Of a DNA stretch of 8,621 bases, positions 1 through 6,125 are shown piece after piece. The position numbers and the translations under genes are program-made. Positions within the stretch are counted from its first letter, which is position 1, and every line of letters starts with the position of its first letter. The stretch covers positions 1-8,621 of the forward strand of contig JAQCHM010000124.1 of the NCBI GenBank assembly GCA_027730885.1. The letters run 5' to 3'. The notes beneath the pieces are model-generated. The model was not told the DNA's origin and did not search any database. It saw only the letters and a program-made list of their open reading frames with translations. The stretch is from Actinomycetota bacterium (GTDB lineage: Bacteria > Actinomycetota > Acidimicrobiia > Acidimicrobiales > SZUA-35).

Positions 1-224
1 GTCGTGGCCTTCTGTTCATCGGTGAGATCGACGAGGGCATCGATGTCGTCGACGCCGTCGTAGGCGCATCGCATCAGCCCTGCGGTGAAGGCCGAGTTAC
101 CCCCGGAGAGGGCGAAGGGTGCCCGTTCGAGGAGCGTGACGCGAGCGCCGCCGTCGTGGGCGGCCAAGGCGGCGCAGAAGCCGGCGTTGCCGCCACCGAC
201 GACGACGACATGAGGCTGGGACAT
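1..224 (-). CDS. TcuA-like FAD-dependent dehydrogenase, N-terminal part (cut by window edge)
   Basis: The 74 visible residues begin MSQPHVVVVGGGNAGFCAA, a Rossmann dinucleotide-binding fold with the glycine motif GGGNAG at residues 10-15 and an acidic residue ending strand 2 (E33 in LLERAP) that would bind the adenosine ribose. Residues 41-49 (GGNSAFTAG) match the second FAD contact of the fumarate reductase/succinate dehydrogenase flavoprotein superfamily. The GGGNA plus GGNS pairing is typical of the tricarballylate dehydrogenase (TcuA) branch, which oxidises tricarboxylates with FAD. The substrate here is unknown, because the catalytic domain lies outside the window. The ATG at 224 is chosen because the Rossmann strand starts at once and a purine-rich GA tract ends three bases upstream. 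The frame stays open upstream to a TAG at 299-297 but contains no ATG. The gene follows the MDMPI-like gene on the same strand after 89 bp. Confidence 0.85.
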   Translation of the reverse strand, partial: MSQPHVVVVGGGNAGFCAALAAHDGGARVTLLERAPFALSGGNSAFTAGLMRCAYDGVDDIDALVDLTDEQKAT

Positions 225-226
225 GA

Positions 227-252
227 TCTCTCTCTCTCTCTCTCTCTCTCTC
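227..252. repeat. Perfect (TC)13 / (GA)13 microsatellite before the FAD dehydrogenase start
   Basis: Thirteen uninterrupted TC units (GA on the minus, coding strand) end only two bases before the ATG of the FAD dehydrogenase gene. Bases 253-256 (ttct) continue the pyrimidine run imperfectly. On the mRNA this is a purine tract that could serve as a loose Shine-Dalgarno region. A long pure dinucleotide run is rare in a high-GC bacterial genome and prone to replication slippage. Confidence 0.97.
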
Positions 253-292
253 TTCTGAACGGGCTGACGATCGGGAGGGCTGCATCGTGACG

Positions 293-326
293 GCGGCTAC
301 ATGGCGAACGCGGTTACATGGTGAAG
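293..326. repeat. Imperfect 17-bp tandem duplication across the MDMPI-like stop codon
   Basis: Positions 293-309 (GCGGCTACATGGCGAAC) and 310-326 (GCGGTTACATGGTGAAG) match at 14 of 17 bases with no gap. The right copy holds the last codons and TAA stop of the minus-strand MDMPI-like gene (TTC ACC ATG TAA). The left copy repeats the same pattern as TTC GCC ATG TAG just past the stop. It looks like an old local duplication. No function is evident. Confidence 0.75.
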
Positions 327-1105
327 GAGAGGTTGCGAACGGCCCGCGCTCCGATCTCGCCGTCGCCCGTCCAGCTGATTCGACCGGCCGCCACCTCCGC
401 CTCGGGGTCGATCCGGCCGCAAGCCAGCATCACGAACGTCGTCGAGTCAGCGCTGACAGTGACGTCGGGAGCGTCGAGTTCGGCGACGACCTGGGCCCGA
501 CCCTCGACCCGGACGAACACATCCCGGACGACCGGCCCCGTCAAGTGAATCGCCATGCTCTTGCCGTCGGGCAACCCGATCTTCTTGCCGGCGATGTAGC
601 CCATCGACATGACGACCTCCTCGATCGATCGCTCGGCCGCGAGGCCCGTCTCCGACGCGGCCGGTCGACCGAGGGGTAAGCGCATGTCGCGTTCGTGGAC
701 CCAGAAGTCGAACGCGCGAATGTCCATGAATCGGCCGTAGGTCGCTGGTCCGACCGGGGTCGGGGACGGACGTGCGAAATCGGCATCGGTCAGGGCCGAG
801 ATCTCCGCTCGGCGTGCGGCGATCAGCCGCCGGTAGTCGGCCGCCAGTTCGGCCCCTGTCCACGCCCGAGCCTGCTCGAGGTAGGCAGCGATCGCACCGA
901 ACGGCAGCGGGTCGTCGGCCGACGAAGGCAACCAGCCGGTGAGTCCGCGCTCCACGGCGGCAAGGTGTGCGAGGACCCCCTTCACCGTCCAATCCGGACA
1001 CAGGGACTGCACGGACCAGTCGTCCTCGGTGAGCTCGTCGAGAAGCCGGTCGATCGACGGCCAGACGGCGTCGTAGTTGTCCAGGATTCGTGACAGATCG
1101 CTCAT
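314..1105 (-). CDS. MDMPI/DinB-type mycothiol-dependent maleylpyruvate isomerase family protein
   Basis: The 263-residue protein has the two-domain layout of the actinobacterial mycothiol-dependent maleylpyruvate isomerase family: an N-terminal DinB-like four-helix bundle (about 1-170) and a C-terminal SCP2-like region (about 180-263). The metal site is visible as H47 in VLAHLAAVER and H137 in FDFWVHERDMR. D133, four residues before H137, sits where the characterised isomerase has Glu. Such enzymes use a divalent metal and usually mycothiol in the cytoplasm; the substrate cannot be read from sequence, and many members are unassigned. The ATG at 1105 is chosen because the helix bundle starts directly after it and TACGGT lies 6 nt upstream, which suggests a leaderless transcript; there is no good Shine-Dalgarno. 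It is divergent from the LLM oxidoreductase gene. The open frame continues upstream to 2137, but there it runs antisense through that gene. Confidence 0.87.
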   Translation of the reverse strand: MSDLSRILDNYDAVWPSIDRLLDELTEDDWSVQSLCPDWTVKGVLAHLAAVERGLTGWLPSSADDPLPFGAIAAYLEQARAWTGAELAADYRRLIAARRAEISALTDADFARPSPTPVGPATYGRFMDIRAFDFWVHERDMRLPLGRPAASETGLAAERSIEEVVMSMGYIAGKKIGLPDGKSMAIHLTGPVVRDVFVRVEGRAQVVAELDAPDVTVSADSTTFVMLACGRIDPEAEVAAGRISWTGDGEIGARAVRNLSFTM

Positions 1106-1111
1106 CGCAGC

Positions 1112-1141
1112 ACCGTACAGAACCTCGTCGGACTTGACCAA
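1112..1141 (-). promoter_or_regulatory. Candidate promoter of the MDMPI-like gene
   Basis: On the minus strand TTGGTC (1141-1136) is followed after 18 bp by TACGGT (1117-1112), which fits the actinobacterial TANNNT -10 rule. The box ends 6 nt before the ATG at 1105, so transcription would begin at or next to the A of the start codon. This is inference from spacing and consensus only. Confidence 0.4.
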
Positions 1142-1162
1142 CGTCGATCCATCGAACAGCGT
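1134..1162 (+). promoter_or_regulatory. Candidate promoter of the LLM oxidoreductase gene
   Basis: TTGACC (1134-1139) matches TTGACA at five of six bases. Seventeen bp later comes CAGCGT (1157-1162), a poor -10 that keeps only the key A2 and T6. It lies 6 nt before the ATG at 1169, again fitting a leaderless start. Its -35 box overlaps the -35 box of the opposite promoter by four bases. Confidence 0.35.
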
Positions 1163-1168
1163 GACGGC

Positions 1169-2044
1169 ATGAAATTCGGCTACCTCTCCCACAACAACGT
1201 CGAAGGCATCAAGCCTCAGCATCTCGCCTCCGAGCTCGAGGCGCGCGGCTTCGACTCGATCTGGATGCCCGAACACAGCCACATCCCGACCGATCGTCGT
1301 ACGCCCTACCCGGCGGGAGGAGAACTCCCGTCCAGCTACTACCGCATGATGGATCCACTCATCTCGCTGATGAGCGCGGCAGCCGGGTCGGACACCTTGG
1401 AGCTCTTCACCGGCATCTGCCTGATTCACGAACATGACCTCCTCGACCTGGCGTGCGCGTGCGCGACGCTCGACGTGCTCTCTGGTGGACGGTTCCACCT
1501 CGGCATCGGCGTGGGTTGGAACGAGGAGGAGCTTGCCAACCACCGACCCGACTTGTCGTTCAAGCTGCGCTACTCGGCCATGCGGGAGCGAGTGGCCGCC
1601 CTCCGGGTCGCCTGGAGCGAGGAGCGGGCATCCTTCGATGGGACGTGGGATTCGTTCTCGGAGTCGTTCGTCTACCCGAAACCGACGCGCGGGACCATTC
1701 CCATCTCGCTCGGCAACGCGGGCCCGGTCGGCATCAAGCACGCAGCCGACTACGCCGACGAGTGGTGCCCCATTGATGCTTCCATGCTGAACGTCAACGG
1801 CAGGCCCGACGTCCCTGGCGCCATCGAGTTGTTCCGCCGGTTGGCGACCGAAGCCGGACGGGACCCCGACTCGATCCCCATCACCATCCATTCGTTCAAG
1901 GTAAGCGAGAGCCGATTCGAGCAGTACGCCGCGCTGGGCGTCGAACGCATCGTCCTGTTCCCTCCGTCGATGGACGTGGTGTCGGTCGACGTGACGCTGA
2001 CCCATCTCGACAAGCTGACCGAGGTCGTCCAGCAGTTCGCCTGA
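1169..2044 (+). CDS. LLM class F420-dependent oxidoreductase (TIGR03619-like)
   Basis: This is a 291-residue luciferase-like TIM-barrel protein. The N-terminal strand MKFGYLSHNN, the GFDSIWMPEH segment (28-36), the central TGICLIHEHDLLDLA region (81-95) and the hallmark LDVLSGGRFHLGIGVGWNEEE (101-121) are typical of the F420-dependent branch that includes the TIGR03619 group. Such enzymes move hydride between coenzyme F420 (some members use FMN) and an organic substrate in the cytoplasm. Length is normal for the family. The substrate is unknown; members are numerous in actinobacteria and poorly assigned. The start at 1169 is supported by the first barrel strand beginning at residue 1. No Shine-Dalgarno is seen, but a -35/-10-like pair is. 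The gene is divergent from the MDMPI-like gene and convergent with the rRNA methyltransferase gene, from which 25 bp separate it. I see no terminator hairpin there. Confidence 0.9.
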   Translation: MKFGYLSHNNVEGIKPQHLASELEARGFDSIWMPEHSHIPTDRRTPYPAGGELPSSYYRMMDPLISLMSAAAGSDTLELFTGICLIHEHDLLDLACACATLDVLSGGRFHLGIGVGWNEEELANHRPDLSFKLRYSAMRERVAALRVAWSEERASFDGTWDSFSESFVYPKPTRGTIPISLGNAGPVGIKHAADYADEWCPIDASMLNVNGRPDVPGAIELFRRLATEAGRDPDSIPITIHSFKVSESRFEQYAALGVERIVLFPPSMDVVSVDVTLTHLDKLTEVVQQFA

Positions 2045-2069
2045 CAGCTCCCGAGCAACCCACCGGACA

Positions 2070-3296
2070 TCAAACGCGCGCCAGGACGGCCTTGAGGTAG
2101 GCGCCTTCGGGGAAGGTGACAGGGTGGTCGAGGGCATGGCCGGTCACGAGCGCGTCCTGCAGGGGACGTCCGAGTCCGGCCGCGACGTTGCCGACGGTCT
2201 CGACGAAGGTGTCCCGATCGACCCGGGACGAGCACGAGGCCTGGAAGAACCAGCCGCCCGGCTCAACCAGGCGAACCGCGAGGTCGGTCAGGCGACGGTA
2301 GGCACGAATGGCCCCGACCGTCTGGTCGGCTCGGGACGCGAACGAGGGAGGGTCGATGACCACAACGCCGTAGCTGCGCCGCTCTCGTACCAGGCGCTCG
2401 AGCACGGCGAATGCATCGCCGGTAGTGGTCTCGACACTGCAGCGGCCGACATCGGCCCGCTCTGCGTTGTGCCCCAGGTTCCGGCGTGCTGCCTCGAGCG
2501 CATAAGGGTTGAGGTCGACCAACTGCACCGACGACGCTCCACCGGCCGCAGCGTGCGTGGCGAAACCGCCGGTGCACGAGAAGACATCGAGCACACTCGA
2601 TCCTCGCGAGCGCTCACCGACGAGCCAGCGGTTCTCTCGTTGGTCCAAGAAGTGACCCGTCTTCTGGCCGGTACGGGTGGCTGCTTCGAAGACCAGACCG
2701 TTCTCGGTGAACAACACCGGATCGGCGATCGCACCGACGAGGACCCGGCCGTCGGCCAGACCCTGACCACGGGCGGCGGCCGCGGTGTTGCGAGACGAAC
2801 GGAACACGACCGCCTCGACTCCGGGCTGCATCGCCAACAGCTCGACGAGGACCGGGAGATGCGGCAACCAGGCCGCCGAGTACACCTTGAGAACCAGCAC
2901 CATCCCGTAGCGATCGACGATCAGACCTCCGAAACCGTCGTTCTCCCCGTTGATCAGCCGATAGCCAGTAGTCGGCGCATCGTCGTGCTGCGTGTCCACG
3001 AGAACAGCTCTGCCGGCCGCGGCCACCTCGATCTTGTCGGCCCAGAACGCGGCATCGATCGACTTCGGTTTACCGACGTGGAGCAGTCGAACGCGGATCG
3101 GCGAGGCCGGATCGAGGAGGCCGACGCCGACGAACGCCCGCCTGTCGTCGAAGACGATGGCGAGGTCGCCGGGAGCACCGTCGTGGGAGAAGCTGACGAT
3201 CGACCGGTCGAACAGCCACGGATGCCCTGATCGGATACGACGAAGTGCATCCTTCGTCACTCGTACGGCAACCCGCCGATCGGGCGGGGGATTCAT
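2070..3296 (-). CDS. rlmI: RlmI-like class I SAM-dependent 23S rRNA (cytosine-C5) methyltransferase
   Basis: The 408-residue product has the RlmI layout: an N-terminal PUA domain (about 8-80, with GHPWLFD at 24-30), a middle linker domain with GYRLINGENDGFGG (111-124) and VDRY, then QKTGHFLDQRENR (211-223) leading into the methyltransferase fold. SAM-binding motif I is DVFSCTGGFATHAA (237-250), D261 ends the next strand, motif IV is DPPSF (315-319), and ASCSS (353-357) carries C355, the likely catalytic cysteine. E. coli RlmI (396 residues) methylates C1962 of 23S rRNA; the same target is likely here but unproven. I prefer the ATG at 3296 because it forms ATGA with the TGA of the GNAT gene, which implies translational coupling. 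An ATG at 3311 would add five residues and has no better ribosome site. Confidence 0.9.
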   Translation of the reverse strand: MNPPPDRRVAVRVTKDALRRIRSGHPWLFDRSIVSFSHDGAPGDLAIVFDDRRAFVGVGLLDPASPIRVRLLHVGKPKSIDAAFWADKIEVAAAGRAVLVDTQHDDAPTTGYRLINGENDGFGGLIVDRYGMVLVLKVYSAAWLPHLPVLVELLAMQPGVEAVVFRSSRNTAAAARGQGLADGRVLVGAIADPVLFTENGLVFEAATRTGQKTGHFLDQRENRWLVGERSRGSSVLDVFSCTGGFATHAAAGGASSVQLVDLNPYALEAARRNLGHNAERADVGRCSVETTTGDAFAVLERLVRERRSYGVVVIDPPSFASRADQTVGAIRAYRRLTDLAVRLVEPGGWFFQASCSSRVDRDTFVETVGNVAAGLGRPLQDALVTGHALDHPVTFPEGAYLKAVLARV

Positions 3297-3775
3297 GGCT
3301 TGCTGATCCATCGGGACATCCAGATCGAGTCATTGACCTCGAACCCCTGGCGAAGATAGAGGCGGCGTGCTCCCTCGTTGACCGCCTCGGTCTCGAGGAA
3401 CATCCGACCGATGCCGCGTCGTTCACACTCAGTGACCGCGGCGCTGAGCAATGCCGAGCCAGTCCCCAGGCCCCGAGGCTCGGCATACACCTCGTCGATC
3501 AAGGCTTCTCGTCCGCCGGATTCGAGGCTGTACCCCCAGGTGAGGACCAGATAGCCCACCAAATCGCGCCGAGCTGGCGCGACGTCGTCGCATTCGGCGA
3601 GCAGCACGACACCGAACCGATCGTCTTCGAGAAGCGGTGCGATGCTGGCCGACGTCTTGGTCGGGTCGAAGGCGTCGTGGGAGCGATCGTTCGCGATGAC
3701 GGCCGCGAACCTCGAACACAACTCGCCGATCTCGGCCCGGTCCGCACGGGTCGCTGGGCCTACACGAAAGGACAT
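3293..3775 (-). CDS. GNAT family N-acetyltransferase
   Basis: The 160-residue protein shows the GNAT fold. Strand 4 (EALIDEVYAEP, 90-100) runs into the acetyl-CoA pyrophosphate-binding motif A, R101-G-L-G-T-G106, followed by the helix SALLSAAVTECERRGI. Motif B is seen as LETEAVNEGARRLYLRQGF (127-145), with Y140 in the usual place of the general acid. These enzymes move an acetyl group from acetyl-CoA to an amine; the substrate (small amine, antibiotic or protein N-terminus) is unknown. The ATG at 3775 is chosen over an upstream ATG at 3838, which would overlap the SDR gene by 49 bp and add a low-complexity stretch. The gap after the SDR stop is 14 nt, and the stop overlaps the RlmI-like start as ATGA, so the three genes probably form one operon. 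Confidence 0.86.
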   Translation of the reverse strand: MSFRVGPATRADRAEIGELCSRFAAVIANDRSHDAFDPTKTSASIAPLLEDDRFGVVLLAECDDVAPARRDLVGYLVLTWGYSLESGGREALIDEVYAEPRGLGTGSALLSAAVTECERRGIGRMFLETEAVNEGARRLYLRQGFEVNDSIWMSRWISKP

Positions 3776-3789
3776 CCGACGGCGGTCGC

Positions 3790-4557
3790 TCAGCCTTGCA
3801 GCGTGCGTTGACGCAGCCGGCGCATGCCGCTGAGCCAACGATCGATGTTGTCACCCTTACGGCGCACATACTCCTCGACTGCGGGGTGCGGGAGAACGTA
3901 GAACCGTTCTTCACGCAGCGTGTCGACGACCACCTGGGCCAGTTCGTCGGCCTCGATGATGCCATCGGTCTGACCATCCCCGAGGCTCTTGGGCGCCATC
4001 GCGGTATTGACGCCCTGGGGGCACAGGACCGAGACCTTGATGCCCTCGTCGCCATGGGTGATGGCGAGGAACTCGGCAAGCTTCACCGCCGCCGCCTTGG
4101 TCACGCTGTACGGGCCCGAGCCGAGGGCCGCCAACAGGCCGGCGGCCGAGGCGGTGTTGAGCAGGTAGCCCTCACCACGGGCGATCATCGACGGCAGCAC
4201 CGCCCGCGCGGCGTAGACGTGGGACATGACGTGAAGATCCCATTGCTTCTGCCAGACGTCGTTGGCGGCATCGGTGAGGACCCCCTCGCCGCCGGCTCCG
4301 GCATTCGAACAGAACAAGTCGATTGGCCCGAACTGTCCGATGGTCCATTCGACCAAGTCGATGATCTGCTGTTCGTCGGTCACGTCGCAGGCACGACCGG
4401 CACAGCCCAGTTCGGCTGCCGCCGTGGACACCGCTTCGGCGCTCAAGTCGGCCAGCACCACCGCTCGTGCTCCCTGTTCGAGGAAGGCCTTGGCCATCGC
4501 CCGACCAATTCCGCCACTCCCGCCGGTGATGACCGCAACCTTGTCTGAAAGCTCCAT
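3790..4557 (-). CDS. SDR family NAD(P)-dependent oxidoreductase
   Basis: This is a classical short-chain dehydrogenase/reductase of 255 residues. It has TGGSGGIG (11-18) for the dinucleotide, D37 ending strand 2 (which favours NAD over NADP), CDVTD (57-61), NAG at 85-87, S137 in NTASAAG, and the catalytic pair Y150/K154 in YSVTK. The PQG turn after strand 6 (CPQGVNT) replaces the usual PG. The Asn of the SDR catalytic tetrad would be expected near residue 109, where WDLHVMSHVYAAR has His. The substrate is unknown; it oxidises or reduces an alcohol/ketone in the cytoplasm. It is the first gene of the probable SDR-GNAT-RlmI operon. The start at 4557 has no Shine-Dalgarno, but TAAGCT lies 6 nt upstream. 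A 50-bp gap separates it from the divergent lipoprotein gene. Confidence 0.92.
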   Translation of the reverse strand: MELSDKVAVITGGSGGIGRAMAKAFLEQGARAVVLADLSAEAVSTAAAELGCAGRACDVTDEQQIIDLVEWTIGQFGPIDLFCSNAGAGGEGVLTDAANDVWQKQWDLHVMSHVYAARAVLPSMIARGEGYLLNTASAAGLLAALGSGPYSVTKAAAVKLAEFLAITHGDEGIKVSVLCPQGVNTAMAPKSLGDGQTDGIIEADELAQVVVDTLREERFYVLPHPAVEEYVRRKGDNIDRWLSGMRRLRQRTLQG

Positions 4558-4563
4558 GCTCGG

Positions 4564-4569
4564 AGCTTA
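4564..4569 (-). promoter_or_regulatory. Candidate -10 box of the SDR operon
   Basis: TAAGCT on the minus strand fits TANNNT and ends 6 nt before the ATG at 4557, the same geometry as at the MDMPI-like gene. No convincing -35 box is visible. The implied transcript would be leaderless. Confidence 0.35.
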
Positions 4570-4596
4570 GGACCTTTCGTCGGCCGGTCCCCAGCC

Positions 4597-4602
4597 GATA
4601 GT
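4597..4602 (+). promoter_or_regulatory. Candidate -10 box of the lipoprotein gene
   Basis: GATAGT matches TATAAT at four of six bases, including the key A2 and T6. It ends 5 nt before the ATG at 4608, so the transcript could begin at or near the start codon. The GGGG at 4603-4606 is too close to the ATG to be a good ribosome site. Confidence 0.35.
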
Positions 4603-4607
4603 GGGGC

Positions 4608-6125
4608 ATGACCTCTCGCCGCCGCGCGGCGTCAACGCTGCTGCTTCTGCTCGTCGGCGCCTGCACGAACGCCACGTCAGACGGTTCACTCGATGCGGCT
4701 CCCGACCGACTGGCGGCGACCGACCGTGCTGACCGAACGCCGGCACCGAGTGTCGTCGGGGGACTTCGAGGATTTGCGTTGGCCGATGCATCGGGGGTCG
4801 CGCTCCGCACCGCCGGGGGTGAAATCGATTTCCTGACCGGCATCAACGTCGGCTCTGCTGTTCCCGGCCGCATGCCGGCCGAGCTGGCGGTCGACGCCCC
4901 GACGTGGCGCCGATGGTTCGGAATGATCGGCGAAACGGGGGTCCACGCGATCCGGATCTACACCGTGCAACCTCCGTACTTCTACGACGAGTTGCTCGCT
5001 TACAACACGGCGCACCACACTCGGCCTCTCTACCTCGTACACGGCGTCTGGATACCCGAGGACCAGGCGGTTGAGGCCCGGAACCTCTCCGATCCCGAAG
5101 TGATCGACCAGACCGAGACCGACATCGACGACGCCGTCGCTGTCATTCACGGCGATGCGACCCTACCCAAGCGCCAGGGTTACGCATCGGGCACCTACAC
5201 GTCCGACGTCTCCCCGTGGCTGCTTTCTTGGGTGTACGGCGTCGAGATGGACCCCAACCTGGTGTCGCAGTCGGACAAGGCCAACAGCGGGCAGGCCTAC
5301 GAAGGACAGTTCGTGACACCGACCGAGGACCCCTCCCCGACCGAGGTCTGGTTGGCTCGCATGATCGATCGACTGGCCGCGGCCGAGGCCGCGTACGGCA
5401 ACACCATGCCCCTGTCGTTCTCGAATTGGCCAACGACCGATCCGCTTGAACACCCGAGCGAGCCCTTGGCCAGCGAGGATCTGGTCAGTATCGACGCCAA
5501 CCACTTGCGCGCCACCGATCGATGGCCCGGCGGCATGTATGCGAGCTATCACGCTTATCCGCACTACCCGGACTTCCAGCGGTACGAGCCGGGGATCTTC
5601 GACTACGCATACCGCGATCGCGAGGACGCCTACGCCGGTTACCTCGCCAAGCTGCGTGACCACCATCTGGAGGCCGACCTTCCCGTCATGGTCATGGAGT
5701 TCGGGGTCCCATCATCGATCGGATCGGCCCACGGCGGTTCGCTCGGGCGAGATCAAGGCGGTCACACCGAGCAGGAGGCGATGGCCATCAACGCCGATCT
5801 GCTTCGGACCCAGTTCGATCTGGGGCTCTTGGGCGGCTTTGTGTTTGCATGGCAGGACGAATGGTTCAAACGGACCTGGAACACCATGGACACCGAGATC
5901 CCGGCCGATCGTCGCCAACTCTGGCAGAACCCACTCACCAACGAGGCCAACTTCGGACTGGTGGCCATGGACGCAGGCGAAGGAGGGCCACCGATCGTGA
6001 TCGACGGCGACGGGGCCGACTGGATGACAGCCAACTCCCCGGTGATCACGAGTCGGCCGATCATCACGTTCGGGAGGTCAGAGCGACCCATGACGAGTCC
6101 TACCTGTACCTCCGCCTCATCCTGA
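4608..6125 (+). CDS. Secreted lipoprotein with clan GH-A-like glycoside hydrolase barrel (frame breaks before the end)
   Basis: The N-terminus MTSRRRAASTLLLLLVGACT is a lipoprotein signal: basic region, hydrophobic core, and lipobox V-G-A-C with C19 as lipidation site. A Ser/Asp/Ala-rich linker follows (20-50), then a barrel-like domain (about 52-440). Barrel strands are suggested by FLTGINV (75-81), HAIRIYTV (113-120), PLYLVHGVW (140-148), LLSWVYGVEMDP (205-216), YASYHAYPHY (311-320), PVMVMEFGVPSS (359-370) and GGFVFAWQDEW (409-419). By analogy with clan GH-A, E213 after strand 4 would be the acid/base and E364 at strand 7 the nucleophile. No named GH family is recognised. From residue 463 (VIDGDGADW) a CBM9/DOMON-like domain begins, but the frame is lost at about residue 490; the last 16 residues (RSERPMTS...) are out-of-frame noise. 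The natural product was probably about 740 residues. Confidence 0.82.
   Translation: MTSRRRAASTLLLLLVGACTNATSDGSLDAAPDRLAATDRADRTPAPSVVGGLRGFALADASGVALRTAGGEIDFLTGINVGSAVPGRMPAELAVDAPTWRRWFGMIGETGVHAIRIYTVQPPYFYDELLAYNTAHHTRPLYLVHGVWIPEDQAVEARNLSDPEVIDQTETDIDDAVAVIHGDATLPKRQGYASGTYTSDVSPWLLSWVYGVEMDPNLVSQSDKANSGQAYEGQFVTPTEDPSPTEVWLARMIDRLAAAEAAYGNTMPLSFSNWPTTDPLEHPSEPLASEDLVSIDANHLRATDRWPGGMYASYHAYPHYPDFQRYEPGIFDYAYRDREDAYAGYLAKLRDHHLEADLPVMVMEFGVPSSIGSAHGGSLGRDQGGHTEQEAMAINADLLRTQFDLGLLGGFVFAWQDEWFKRTWNTMDTEIPADRRQLWQNPLTNEANFGLVAMDAGEGGPPIVIDGDGADWMTANSPVITSRPIITFGRSERPMTSPTCTSASS

Noticed and set aside
97..285. Small minus-strand protein with a Glu-Arg repeat from the microsatellite
   Set aside because: It overlaps the FAD dehydrogenase in another frame and turns Arg-rich after the repeat. 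It is kept only as part of the slippage idea.
1106..2137. Long minus-strand open frame extending the MDMPI-like protein to about 607 residues
   Set aside because: The added part is antisense to the LLM oxidoreductase gene, has no domain character, and the family begins at the ATG at 1105.
2124..3230. 368-codon plus-strand open frame opposite the RlmI-like gene
   Set aside because: Its translation is low-complexity and Arg/Asp/Glu-rich, and the opposite strand encodes a complete RlmI-type enzyme. It is a GC-skewed shadow frame.
6060..6085. Programmed -1 ribosomal frameshift in the lipoprotein
   Set aside because: There is no X XXY YYZ slippery heptamer in the zero frame, and GGG to CGG re-pairing is poor. 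A lost base is simpler.
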